This document shows, one piece after another, positions 46,998 to 58,300 of a stretch of DNA of 64,000 nt. The position numbers and the translations under genes are program-made. The DNA lies in the NCBI GenBank assembly GCA_950295325.1, contig OX485805.1, forward strand, positions 51,486,758 through 51,550,757, given 5' to 3'. The stretch comes from Polytrichum commune. Its lineage: Eukaryota; Streptophyta; Polytrichopsida; Polytrichales; Polytrichaceae. Position 1 is the stretch's first letter. The number at the start of each line of letters is the position of its first letter. The notes below the pieces were generated by a model. The model was not told the origin of the DNA. It searched no databases and was given only the letters and a program-made list of their open reading frames with translations.

Positions 46998-47813
46998 TCA
47001 CACGAGGCACCATAGATTGGCCAGTTGGTGAGCCATGCTATCACCCTGAATTGATGATGGAGAGGGCTGCAAGATGGGAAGTTGGGGCTGAAAAGTGTAA
47101 GCTCCCATGGTTTCGACCACTTCCGCTTGCTTCATCACCTCTTGTATGAAATTGATCTCCTGAAGTGGTTCCAGCTCCGCAAATGTGTTGTCAAGCCATT
47201 CTTCCACAGCTGCCGCCTTATCGGCCGAGCTCACTGGCTCTGACGCTGAGCAGGCGGTACAGTCGTTAGTGTCTTGGGAAGTTCCCCAATCCGACGAAAC
47301 ATCGGAGTGATTCCCAGCCTCGTTCTGGAGAGTGGATTTGATAATGGGAGGAGGGATGGAGAGGGGTTTGGCTGCAGGAACAGAGGATGTGGCGGCTGCG
47401 GCGGCTGCGGCAGCGGCAGCTTGAATGTCCTTGGGAGACATGGGAGTGGAGCAATTTGAAGGAATTCGAGGCGGTGAGTCGGGGAAGTTCAAGCTCGCAT
47501 AAGCTGACTCCCCTTTCAAGCACACCATGCCCGCATCATAAGCCCTGGCCGCCATTTCTGCTGTGGCGAATGACCCCAACCAAATGCGAGCTTTCGTCTC
47601 CGGGTCTCTAATCTCCGTGACCCATTTCCCCCATGTCCGCATACGCACGCCCTTGAACGTTGTGGAATTTGCAGGCGAAGATTTCGAGCTCCGTCGCCGC
47701 GCAAACAAGGAGGACGAAGGAGATTTCTCGATCGACTTCCTCACTGGTCTTAGAAGAAGCTCAGACGCCCGTCTGGCCACCAACAAGGCCTCCGGTTTCG
47801 CCTTCTCCACCAT
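46998..47813 (-). CDS. ERF-C: divergent AP2/ERF transcription factor, DREB-like
   Basis: Intronless 271-residue protein, predicted nuclear DNA-binding regulator. The AP2 domain spans residues 53-111, starting [20 protein letters not shown] and ending LNFP. V14 is kept but Asp (residue 70) replaces Glu19, and a two-residue insertion ([10 protein letters not shown] versus GPSATLNF) lies near the domain end; both could alter DNA specificity. SPKDIQ (126-131) and about ten alanines follow. Basic stretches [13 protein letters not shown] and ARRRSSK precede the domain and may act in nuclear import. The C-terminal half is acidic and Ser-rich, ending NLWCLV, like the SLWCFS end of ERF-B. The MVEK start (shared by all three) was chosen over an upstream in-frame GTG two codons earlier. 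A TATAAATA box lies 165 bp upstream. Confidence 0.94.
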   Translation of the reverse strand: MVEKAKPEALLVARRASELLLRPVRKSIEKSPSSSLFARRRSSKSSPANSTTFKGVRMRTWGKWVTEIRDPETKARIWLGSFATAEMAARAYDAGMVCLKGESAYASLNFPDSPPRIPSNCSTPMSPKDIQAAAAAAAAAATSSVPAAKPLSIPPPIIKSTLQNEAGNHSDVSSDWGTSQDTNDCTACSASEPVSSADKAAAVEEWLDNTFAELEPLQEINFIQEVMKQAEVVETMGAYTFQPQLPILQPSPSSIQGDSMAHQLANLWCLV

Positions 47814-47977
47814 CGCCACACAGCCCTAGTAAACCCCACCCACCACCCGCCACCCCACAACCGCTCTCAGAATCTCTCTCTTTTCACAACCGTGAATTGC
47901 TAGGCCGAGAGTGTGAGTTGCTTATGTGGAATTTGTTCGTTGTGGAATGTGGGTGCAAAACTGCGGGGGACTTCCGG

Positions 47978-47985
47978 TATTTATA
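47978..47985 (-). promoter_or_regulatory. TATA box of ERF-C
   Basis: TATAAATA on the minus strand, in a GC-richer context (tccttataaataccggaagt), 165 bp before the start codon; a leader of about 130-135 nt is predicted. Confidence 0.65.
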
Positions 47986-48299
47986 AGGAGGTACACAGAG
48001 ATGCGTACGTTTTGACGGGATTTCTGGAAGCATGTGACACAAAAGAAATGAAGCGTGGGTCCCGATGAGTGAGACGATGCTTCGGATGGAGGCCGAGTGG
48101 CGAGAGGCCAAAGGAAGGCGCGGCATCAACGCTTCTAGTTCGCATGGTAAGCTACCTAGCAAGAGCCTACTGGGGCCCGGTCAGAGGGGTAGCTCCCATG
48201 CTAGTGCTATGGACTGTACTCTATAACTCAAGCACATGTTTTAATGAGTGTCAAGGTGTGGCCCTATTGTGGCATTGCCGAGTTGGATTGTCGCATGCG

Positions 48300-49257
48300 A
48301 GTGTACCTTTCATCCATCCAACATAAAATCATCTTGACCGCGCCCCATAGGCTTGTGGTTGTCTCATATTAAATGACTTCGACAAGACTGAGGTCATGTT
48401 TGCCCGAAACCCAGTAGGCCATGGAGCCTGAGAATCCGTGAATTCTCAAGGGTTAAGAGTGTCATGGGCCCCCTCGTCACGTTTACAAGAGGGCAGCTTT
48501 GGACTAGTACAACCCATAACATTCTCAATGGATTAAAAAACCTACATAGATTTCCACATGGCAAGTATGGATAATGTTGGCTAGGATTGTAGGGGACTCT
48601 TTCGGGATGACTCTTGAAGGTAGGCTAGGTGTAATGTGCAGTGGGCCCTGGGATAACCCATGAGTCATGACAACTTATTGAAGACACATAGTCTAATAAT
48701 ATCCATGTTTTATTCGAAATATGTGACTTTTGGAGCTACTATAGAAGGTTGCTTTCTATGTAACTAATGTGCAATAACTTTTCTATTGTATAATGTTTTT
48801 TTTGGGTATAATCATTTTTCAACAGTGCAGTAAGTTACAAAGCTTATTCTTCTATTTCATTCCCTATAAATAGAGATTGAATGCTCAAAACTTGCTAATT
48901 TAATATATGCAAACATGAATACATGAAACAAAGCTATGAACACTTTCTTTTCTTCTCTACTTCATGATGCATTTCCATATCTAATTAAAATAATGTGAGG
49001 TCTTTATCCAATCCAATTTGGGTTTACATTAAGGGATTGTGACCTATAAAAAGACTTTGGGCTATAATCCATGGTCTCATTCAAAGAACGGGGTACAATG
49101 GTCATTTAAGAGCCATGGCCTAAGACCTTTAGCATATTCATGCCCTAATTTAAGGTCCTTTGAACTAATTAATGATGTCAAATCATCTAAAAGAAATATT
49201 AAATATGAACTGTATCCTATTATAGAGCTTTTTATGTTGGATGAATAAGAGGTAAAT
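48300..49257. mobile_element. MITE family D, long copy 4
   Basis: The left end gtgtacctttcatccatcca and the right end atgttggatgaataagaggt are the family D termini. The interior is about 750 bp longer than in the other copies, so either a second sequence inserted or this is a longer, less deleted parent. No transposase was recognised inside. Confidence 0.45.
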
Positions 49258-49729
49258 TTGCATGCATTAATTTCTTCACTTATCGTGGGCACAATTAAGA
49301 ATAAATAAACAGACTGAACGACGGATTTCCATTGTTAAAGAAGTAAAACGACAATCAGAACAATACTCCCCGATCGTGAGCCTTGCTTAGTAGGGGATGC
49401 CTGGGAAAGGAATTCAAAGCGGATTTAGGAGCCATGAGAGATCCAACGGCTGCCACTTAATCTAGCCTTTAGAAAACCATTGTGTTCCTGACATAATCAT
49501 TTACTTGAAACTATGAGTAAGTAATTAAGATAATTTCCACAACCATTTGGGTTCTTAGATCAGATTAAGAATTCTCTCATCTAGCTAGCAATCTCAAATC
49601 GCGCAAACTGTCATATACAATGCCTTTTGAGTGTCCATGCATATGTACAAGTCTTGCCATAGGTTTTACCAGTCAAATATAGATGTTCAATTAAGAAGAG
49701 TGACCACATAAGCCTGCCCACATACCTTA

Positions 49730-50314
49730 GGACCACTTCACACACGAGCCAAGAGCTGTGACCTTGTAATGGTGAGGACCCTTGACTCTCATCCAAAAGC
49801 CGTACCATGGGTGTTGGGAAAGCCGTAGTCACGGGCCCTTAAGCATAGTGTGAAGTGAGAATGGACCATGTTGTGGGACCATTGCATATTTGTTGGCACA
49901 AAAAGAGGGGAGGATTTGGTGTAATACAATATGTCTCAAACTCTATTAATTTAAGAGAATTACTTGGTGGTGTTTGTTTGTCTTGGTATATGTTATGGAA
50001 TATGCCTTGTAATATGTCTTGAAATTTGTCATGCTGGAAAAAAAACATTGAAAAAAATCATGCTTTACTAGAATTTGCATCAGGCCCACCTCTTGGAGGT
50101 GGGCCTGACGCAAATTTTGGCAGACCATGCACCCTTATCCACAACCTGCCATGTACGACTCCATGTAGACATTTCATCCACGGACTTTTCTTTGGGCCTT
50201 TAGGCCTTCACCTCCTAGTGTGAAGTAAACTTGGACGGTCTCCGCCTTTTCGACCAATGAGAGCTCTTACATTGCCATGGTCATGGGCCTTCAGCCTTGG
50301 GTGCGAAGTGGCCC
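49730..50314 (+). mobile_element. PIF/Harbinger-like element E, copy 1
   Basis: Inverted termini are GGACCACTTCACACACGAGC (left) and GGGCCACTTCGCACCCAAGG (right, reverse-complemented), flanked by TTA on both sides (49727-49729, 50315-50317). It is the inverted homologue of 57438-58051. A 44-bp internal palindrome (50072-50115; arms AATTTGCATCAGGCCCACCT) is conserved in both copies. Non-coding. Confidence 0.75.
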
Positions 50315-50559
50315 TTAGTGGCATCATCACAAAGCTCCCCTGCAATTCTCATCTTCCATGCTTGCTTTGCTATCGGATGCTACATTTTGGCAAATTGTGC
50401 GAGTGTCAATAGTTACTATGGCATTTGACTCATGAGGACAAAGTGTAGTAGTTGTGATTTGAAATAAGAAGAACCCAGTTTCATACAAAAATGTTGACAT
50501 TGAAAGAGTGCTTCTTTACATTAGCTGGCTTTGGTATTTGTGTCTCGTTAGACTAAATT

Positions 50560-51540
50560 ATGAAATTGGTATGTCATGCATATGAGATGTTAAAGGGGTA
50601 ATTGAGTAAGTTTATAGAATAATGTATTAACATGCACTTTTAAGTTATATATTTTCACCTATAAATTGCACAAATATATTCCATGTCCAAACACAAATTT
50701 CAGCTTTTTTTTTTTACCATGGATTCCCACTCGCCAAAGCTCCATTTTAGTTTGGTCACTTGTCACGATGCTACAATTGTACTCAAGCTTGTTGCAAATA
50801 ATTGTCTCTATAAGTTTGCAATATGTCTCTTTTATGACACTTCAAACATTTTACATGTGAATAGAAAACATGTTTATAATTATGTCGAAATGTTAAAAAA
50901 TAAATAAATTTACAAGCATAAAACATACAATGTTCACAATACAACTCACAAAGTTGGGGGTCTAGTCCAATTTAGACTTTTTGGGCTACCACAAAACTTG
51001 AAAATTATTACACCTTATTAAATGAAATTTAAGCTTGCACAAAGGCCTACAATAGGACTTGAGCACTTGGAAATTCATGAATGTCTGCCAATGTGGGTGT
51101 CTTGAGTTTGCCTATCAAGTTCTCAGTGATCAACTCTAGCTTAGAACGTACTATGTATTTGTGAAGGCATACACCACACAATTGCATATGTTGAGGGGAA
51201 GATATGCATTGTTGCACAATCCTTAGCTCTTTGACAAGTTCCTCCATATACTTCCAATTGAACATGATATTAAAAACATCATTTTTTGATTATGGATAGG
51301 TTTTTTGGGGAACACACCTTTAGTTCTTGTGCTATTTTATGAAATATTTTCTTGATCCAAAATTTTTTTGGTTTGGAGAAAGAGATATGGTATCTCTTGG
51401 GCAAGAAAACTCACAAGAAACTCCACAACATCAACAACATTGACAGAATCATGTGGCCATGCAACTTCTCCCTCACGAATTGCATGAGGCCCTTGTGAAC
51501 TTACCATTCCGGATCAAGTAAGGAAAGCTTTGAAAGTATT
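50560..51540 (-). repeat. Gene-like duplicated segment, copy 1 (more decayed)
   Basis: Homologous over about 1 kb to 59570-60630 in the same orientation. On the minus strand it keeps broken pieces equivalent to the coding part of the other copy (KKIFHKIAQELKV; later KELRIVQQCISS). It is full of stops. The 3' side is AT-rich and also conserved, so the duplicated unit includes non-coding flank. Confidence 0.6.
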
Positions 51541-52104
51541 CAGTGAAAGAGCAAACGTTGGTACTTCGAAGACTGAAGTAAATGGGGAACTAGTGAGGCA
51601 TGCCAAAATATCAAATACCATAACTTAGTGTGCAAATAACTTTAAACATAAGTTGGTCCAATTGCTTCGCATTAATTCACCACATGTTTTCAACAATTGA
51701 ATGAGTTCAATAAGACAATTGATGTCAAGGGACCTAGTGTAACTTGTTCCTCGTCACTCCAATTGGGAATGTAGAAAATCAATTTGTGATTGTGAAGTTT
51801 ATTGTGGAATGCTAATCAATAATTATTGGTAAAACTTGGAGTGACGTGCTCCTAGCACTAATTATGGGCCCCTAGATGGCTATAAAAATCTATGAATGTG
51901 GTCCAACACCTGTTACAATGATAGATCATAAAACAATCTTGTGGCCAAGAACAAGTGTCAAGACCATGTGATTCCGTAGTAGCTTATGATAAATGCCACC
52001 ATGTGATACATATCATCATATCATCATATCATTTATCTTTATTAGTTAATGCCTTGCATGTACTCTTTTAGTCCATGCCCGAGTTGCATTGCCTTTGTCT
52101 AAGG

Positions 52105-52485
52105 TAGGGGTGGCAATTTCCATGCGGGTCCTAAAGTCGACCCCTATCTCAGAAGCACCTTTTTAGGTGCTTTTACCTGGGTTTACAAAAGCACTTATCA
52201 AGGTGCTTTTACCGTTCACAACGCTGCCAGCATTTCATTGGCTGCCAGCGGTCGGTTTTAGAAGTCCACCCAGTGGATATATTACGTACCCTATGTGCGA
52301 GTGTTGGTCACTCTACAAGGTTTCCTTTAAAATTTTGTAGGAAATCATAAACATGCCGGAAATTTTTGATTTTTTCATAGTTGCTCTTGCACCAACTTTG
52401 CGGAGCGCTCTAAATTTATAAAAAAAAATAGTTTTAGCATCCCAACTAGGCACATCTGAAATTTGGACGGAAATAGCCACCCCTA
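52105..52485. mobile_element. hAT-like MITE (TAGGGGTGGC termini)
   Basis: Termini are TAGGGGTGGCAATTTCC and, reverse-complemented, TAGGGGTGGCTATTTCC, a classic plant hAT end. Pairing continues outward through TCTAAGG / CCTTAGA (52098-52492), so the flanks themselves are palindromic and no ordinary 8-bp TSD is visible. The interior has AAGCACCT / AGGTGCTT hairpins. Non-coding. Confidence 0.7.
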
Positions 52486-52492
52486 CCTTAGA

Positions 52493-54192
52493 TACTCAAG
52501 ACTCAAACTAAGGGGTGGTTTGCACCAAGACCATAACAAAGGACCCCTGGAATTCAATGGCATCCTATTTTGTTGCAAGTGACCATGAGAATTGGGGGTT
52601 GAGACAAAATAAAATAAAGTTGGACAGTGGTTTGCGATGACCACGATGTAAACCCTAGAGAAACTGGACAGTGCAGGCATATGCTCATTAATTAAAATAT
52701 AATAATATGAATGAATGAATGAATGAATTAAAATTGATTAAATCTACGGTTGTGAAATTTGAGTTGTCTAGTCTTTTAGAATTTTGTTTGGCCTAACTCA
52801 AAGAGTTTGATAAAAAAATTCCTTCTAGATATTGAAAGAAAACATGCTCCACTTCAATTGTGGAATGTTCCAAATACAATTCTCATACTTAAAGAGTGGC
52901 ATGGGGCACGAGTACAGTCAAGTACACACTTTGTTATCTTGCATAGGTTTAAGTGAAAGTGATTCAAATTTATATACTAACTTTGAATTTTGTGAAGAAA
53001 AAAATCGTAAACATTTGAAGAAAACAATGATCTAAAAAGCCAAGCAATTTATGTTGACAATTGTTTTTTCAAGAAAAGTTTATATATTTTAGAAGATGTT
53101 GCCAGTGGTGTACAAGCAGTTATATTGAACACATAATTGTCTACAATTGTTCAAAGTATAATAAAGTTACATTAAATTGCATTTTCTACAAATTTTTGTA
53201 ATGATGCCCTCAAGGTTAGAATGAATTCAAGGAATATGAAAAAGAATCCAACTTCAAAATATTTAAGGTCATGAAATCCACGTCCGAAACCAAATTTAGT
53301 TGTTACCATTTGAGCAACACTTTTAATGATGAGTGATCTCATCTTGATACTCTATACTTGAGTGCCTAAGACAACAATAAAGGGCGCCATGAAAAAAAAA
53401 TACAAATTTAAACAACACTTTGCTATTACTTTTAAGTGTTTGACTCAAAAATTATAGTTTTAGTATACCAGAGCACTTAATCTGTATGCTTGACCATGCT
53501 TGCTCCCCATGGATCTTGGTCTAAGTGTAAACACAACTTGGACAACAATCTATTTAAAGGCCCTCACAACAAGTTTCAGAATAAAATGACCCCTTGCTAT
53601 GGTCTTGGTGTAAACTACTCTTACGTTATTACATGGGAAAGCTCTACTTATTGGATTAATTTTCTTCAATTAAAATTTCTAGGAGCACCATCAAAGCGAC
53701 AAACTCACGGCCTCCGTTGATTTATTACGGTGTTGCCAAATTATCGTATTTCTAAGTTGTTGTTCCATTCCCAAAGCATGGCTAAGCATAGCTTCATCGA
53801 AAGTCATGAAATTACTATCCTTACTTGCCTTGGGTTAGGAAGAATTGTGAGCAACTATGACATAATCAGTGGACAACAAACTCAATTGACTACATTCAAA
53901 ACATTTTAGGCAAATGTGTAGTGTGACTTACCTTGGGCATCCCTTTAGTGGGGTTCATAGTGTACAAGCTAATTACACTTGAATCTTCAACCACTCACTA
54001 TGAGGTCATTTTTTCATTTCCAATTGTGTGTAAGGTATCGAGTGTAAATTCTAGAGATGCAAATTCAATTATCCTAACCTCATTTCCCAAGTCCAAAATT
54101 TGTGGGAGAAAGCACCTAAAATCAACATGAATTATGACTAGTCTTTGAATGGTCACTACACCCAAATGGCTAAGATTTAGAAGACAATCTTG
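52493..54192. other. AT-rich intergenic DNA
   Basis: No gene recognised. A short (GAAT)n tract lies near 52709-52728. Confidence 0.4.
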
Positions 54193-54437
54193 GTGTCTAA
54201 ACGGGGAGGTCACTTCATGCGCATTCCAAAACTATGTGTCCACTACATGAGGAAAAAGTAATCTGTCCCTATGTCCTACATTGATAAATCATGAGACAGT
54301 TTTGTTTTACTAGAGCTGTATTTTGTATACATTGAAACCATAATTTGTATTTATTTTTGAAGATTTTACTTGTCATTATTTTTTCCTATCTTTCCCAAGT
54401 GGTTTTCAACTTGACAAATGGAGTGACCCCTCATGAC
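54193..54437. mobile_element. Decayed copy of the CACGGGGAGGTCAC MITE
   Basis: Left aaacggggaggtcacttcat and right caacttgacaaatggagtga followed by cccctcatg match the termini of the 3901-4307 element. No TSD remains and the centre is shortened. Confidence 0.55.
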
Positions 54438-54449
54438 GCGCTACCTAAC

Positions 54450-55430
54450 AAAGCTCACCAGATTGCCATGCCAAGTTGCATACTGACAATGTTGCAAGAA
54501 ACTGAAAGGGACTGAGGACGGGTACCGAGGAGAGGATTCGTAACTCATCGCTCTCCTGGTAGATACATCCTCAAACTTCACAATCGAAACCAACCAGGAT
54601 CAACGACTGCGGAGAATGAGGCAAATAAATGGCGAATGGAAAGGTTGGGAGCAGCTTAATTTTCGGATTCTCCGATCGATTGACCCAAATTCAAACACTG
54701 GAGCAAACGGCACTCTCGTTCATGGCGTGTTAGGAGAAGTGGGTAGAAGGACTTTTTAGAAACTGGCGACGGGGACGTGGAATTCAAATTTATCCTCCTT
54801 TGTGGACAGATGGGCAAGTAACCGACTGATTCCAGGGCTGATTAATATTGACAATTGGTGTGTCAGTCTACACTCGCGCCTCAATTCAGAAGCGATCTCG
54901 TACCTAGATTCGAATCTTTGCTCGCATCCTATCCCCGTCCTATCTACGCTGCAGCAAGTTATTCATGTTCGAAAGTTCGGGTACCTTTCGGTGGAAGGAG
55001 GGAATGAATCATCCGACTGAAAACTTGGAAATAGCAGGCAGACTTACCAAGCTCAGACAAGGAGGCGCACACCAAGAATATTCATAAACTCAAATCAGGT
55101 GAGTGAGCCTGCATAATACTTGATGGCGAGTGAGTGCCAAAAATCTCCAAGACGCGGTCGACTTGCAAGCAGAGACTGCTGCGGTGACCCGGGGCTCTAG
55201 GAGCTGGTCCAAGTGGGTGGAGTCGAAGGATTTGAGCGCTTGAGAAGGACGGACTCACTCTATTTCCTGCCACATTCCTGAACGTGAGCTAACCCTCCAC
55301 CGGTCTGGCAACGCTAACAACGATGCAGTGAGAAGAGATGCGCGCTTAGAAGACCCTCGACGGGATCACCTACTCGTTGAGCTTTCGGATGGAATTCACA
55401 GCTCCAAGTGCTTGGCCGCACCCCGGGTGG
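54450..55430. other. Unique, GC-richer 1-kb block
   Basis: Sequence complexity and GC are clearly higher than in the repeats on either side, and no internal repetition is seen. Frames of 60-72 codons on both strands show no recognised domain. It could be a decayed gene, an exon cluster or a regulatory region. Confidence 0.35.
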
Positions 55431-55638
55431 CAATTAGTGCAAAACATTGTAACAGATAATCCATCCATATTATTCTTGAACATTCATACCAAAGAAGAAA
55501 TTTAGGGAATTTGGAATGGAGTGATGTAGTGCACATTGAGACTATCCATAATACGTAATAATTTTTTGATTTGAACATGTCTATGTTTAATAATACATCA
55601 ATAAATTAATTTGAAAATAATGTGGACTTTCTCTTGGA

Positions 55639-55917
55639 CAGGGGGCTCGTTCATAATCTGGTCTCCATCAGACCTAATCATAATTTAGATAATCTACAAA
55701 AAAATTGAAGATAATCTAGATTATTTTGGCTTGTAAGCCCTAACCCTAACTCTCTTCCTAATTTCTCTCGGTGGCTTCTCTCCCACTTCTCTTTTGAAAC
55801 TCTTGAATTCAAATAATTTGAGACGTAATCTAGATTATCTGAAACATAATCCAAATGATATGTACGATTATGTGTACATAATCTATGTCTTTGTGAAATT
55901 TTTGGACGAGCCCCCTG
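55639..55917. mobile_element. 279-bp MITE with CAGGGGGCTCGT termini
   Basis: Inverted termini CAGGGGGCTCGTTCATAA and CAGGGGGCTCGTCCAAAA. The interior has several 'taatctagattat' palindromes and a telomere-like CCCTAACCCTAAC near 55738. No matching TSD was found, so superfamily is open. Confidence 0.65.
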
Positions 55918-56048
55918 TAATTATTTGTTTGAGTTACCACCCTGGGGGCCGCACTTCCCAAGTCTAATTGGAACTTGCCCGTGCCCAAAATTCGACTCCA
56001 CTATTTCCTACCTTCCTTATCCAGCACCGGTCTGCCTCACGACACCCA

Positions 56049-56655
56049 TTACACTATTTGGGGTAATTAGTGTGGGTTACCATTTGGAGTTACGTGTTGC
56101 TATAACTTTTACACCAAAATATCGTTTTTCCCAACTAAGTTATATCATTTTACTTGGTGGACATACTAACTACACTAGAGATATGATATTTAGTGTCACC
56201 AATTCTAATGGTCTTGCCCAATACTTATTGTAAACCGCGGTCCAATGTCACCAACACTAAATGCTATTAACCTATCAGTATTTGTCATTCCTTGTAAAAA
56301 TGTTTGGGCATTATGGGTTTCCAGTGTTGCAAGTATTGTCACTTACTATGTGATTTTTCATCTAAATTTCAATCATCCATGACAACATTTCATCAAAATT
56401 TTGTTAGGATGCAAATTATACCAAACTTTGTTTCAATTATTGGTGTTTGCATGAACTAAAAGTAAGTTGGGATGATAAGTTTGTAAACTTATTCATAGAA
56501 AGTGTCAGTTAATTTTTTCTACCACAGTGACATAAAATGTCATATCATATTTTGTGTACTTAATATGTTATTTGGGTAAAAAATGATACTCTTAGTGAAA
56601 AGTTATAGCAACACATAACTCCAAATGGTAACCCACATTAGTTACACAAAATAGT
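56049..56655. mobile_element. MITE family B, copy 4, split by a family A insertion
   Basis: The left terminus (TAGTGTGGGTTACCATTTGG, then AGTTACGTGTTGCTATAACT) is repeated inverted at the right (AGTTATAGCAACACATAACT, then CCAAATGGTAACCCACATTA). The two halves are separated by a complete family A element. Confidence 0.75.
56173..56566 (+). mobile_element. MITE family A, copy 3 (nested in family B)
   Basis: Starts CTACACTAGAGATATGATAT followed by TTAGTGTCACC; ends in an eroded inverted equivalent (catatcatattttgtgtac). The interior is a close match to the 40610-40994 copy. It sits inside a family B MITE, dating it as the younger insertion. Confidence 0.75.
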
Positions 56656-56675
56656 ATACTTTCTTGCCAATGTCC

Positions 56676-56895
56676 GGGGAGATTTTTGGGTAGAATCGGT
56701 CCAAATCCTAGTGTACCCATGTCCAGCCGGTTACATGTTGTGATCTTCCGGTCTTCCTTTATTAATTTGAGATATAATTCATAGATTCTTCTAAGATGAT
56801 CGGTAATTATCCTGGAGCTTTGAACTTCAACCGGTTATTTCTCAAACTCTACCGGTTCATATGAAACTAAGCAGTCAATTCTCCCAATTCATTGT
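56676..56895 (+). repeat. Family G repeat, copy 3
   Basis: Begins 'ccggggagatttttgggtag', contains 'cttcaaccggttatttctca', and follows copies 1 and 2 throughout. Confidence 0.7.
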
Positions 56896-56912
56896 CTTGC
56901 CATGTTCTCAGC

Positions 56913-57246
56913 TACACTAAATAGTCCTATTAGTGTGGGTGGAAGATTAGCATGACAATAATTATGGAGGGGCGAAACTAACTTTATAGTCATGGTGGAA
57001 TTATCTTGGGTCCAAGACCCTAGGTCACCCTGAAACTCTTCATGAAGAATTATGAACGACACCTTACACAAGATAAAATATCACCTTACATCAAAAGTAA
57101 CATAAAACATATAATCATCCACCATTTTTTTAGAAACTAATTATGTGGCCCACGCTCAATGCTTACTGGAAGTTTAGTGTGGGTTGAAAATTGATGTGAG
57201 CTTTAGATAATTATTGCAACCCATAGTAATAGGACTATGTAGTGTA
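56913..57246. mobile_element. MITE family C, copy 2
   Basis: Left TACACTAAATAGTCCTATTA then GTGTGGGT; right reverse-complemented TACACTACATAGTCCTATTA then CTATGGGT. About 334 bp, non-coding. Flanks are compatible with a TA target site. Confidence 0.7.
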
Positions 57247-57437
57247 CATACACCCAATCAACATGGTGCAAATATTTCACTAGTAGAGGGTGAGTTTTTT
57301 CTTGACAATTTTATACATGTCTCAATTTGGAAACCCACAACTATTCTTCCTCTACTTTTGGGTGGATGCACATGTTTTGTTGAGACTCTAACTCTGGCAG
57401 GCTTCTAGCATCTCCTACAAGACAAGCCAAAGAATGA

Positions 57438-58051
57438 GGGCCACTTCACACACAAGGCTGAAGGCCCTTGACCATGGCAATGTAAGAGCTCTCATTGGTC
57501 GAAAAGGCGGAGACCGTCCAAGTTCACTTCACACTAGGAGGTGAAGGCCTAAAGGCCCAAAGAAAAGTTCGTGGATGAAAAGTCTACATGGAGTCCTACA
57601 TGGCTAGTTGTGGATAAGGGTGCATGGTCTACCGGACTTTGCGTCAGACCCACCTCCAAGAGGTGGGCTTGACGCAAATTCCGGGAGACCATGATTTTTT
57701 TAATATTTTTTCCAGCAGGACAAATTTCAGAACAGATTTCAGGACAGACTGCATGGCAAATTCCAGGACAGATTCCAAGACAGATTCCAAGACAGACAAA
57801 CATCACCAAGTAGTTATCTTAAATTGATAAACTTGGAGACATATTATATTAAACCAAATCCTCCCCTCTTTTTCCGCCAACAAAATATGCAATGGTCCCG
57901 CAATATGGTTCATTCTCACTTCACACTATGCTTGAGGGCCAAAGACTACATAAAATGGCTTTCCCAACACCCATGGTACGGCCTTTGGATGAGAGTCAAG
58001 GGTCCTCACCATTACAAGGTCACGGCTCTTGGCTCATGTGTGAACTGGCCC
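57438..58051 (-). mobile_element. PIF/Harbinger-like element E, copy 2
   Basis: Termini GGGCCACTTCACACACAAGG and, reverse-complemented, GGGCCAGTTCACACATGAGC; TGA on both flanks (57435-57437, 58052-58054). Inverted relative to 49730-50314. It keeps the palindrome around cccacctccaagaggtgggc and adds a local repeat of 'caggacagattcc' type units near 57720-57790. Confidence 0.75.
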
Positions 58052-58300
58052 TGAGCCTTGGAAGCCCATTGGCGTTGGGCCCTCAGGCCCATAAAATAAG
58101 AGCTCGACCTCTCAACAATTTCTAAGCTAGCCTAGGATTTTGACCGAGAGCTTGTAAAAACAAATTGAGAGCTTGTTGTAGTCATTCCACATTGGATTTA
58201 TGAAGGTAACATCAAGTGTTGTAATTCTCGTTATGACTTCAAGTTCTCAAGTTAAGCTTGTTTGGAATGTGAATTCGGGTGAACAAACACACGTAAGAAG

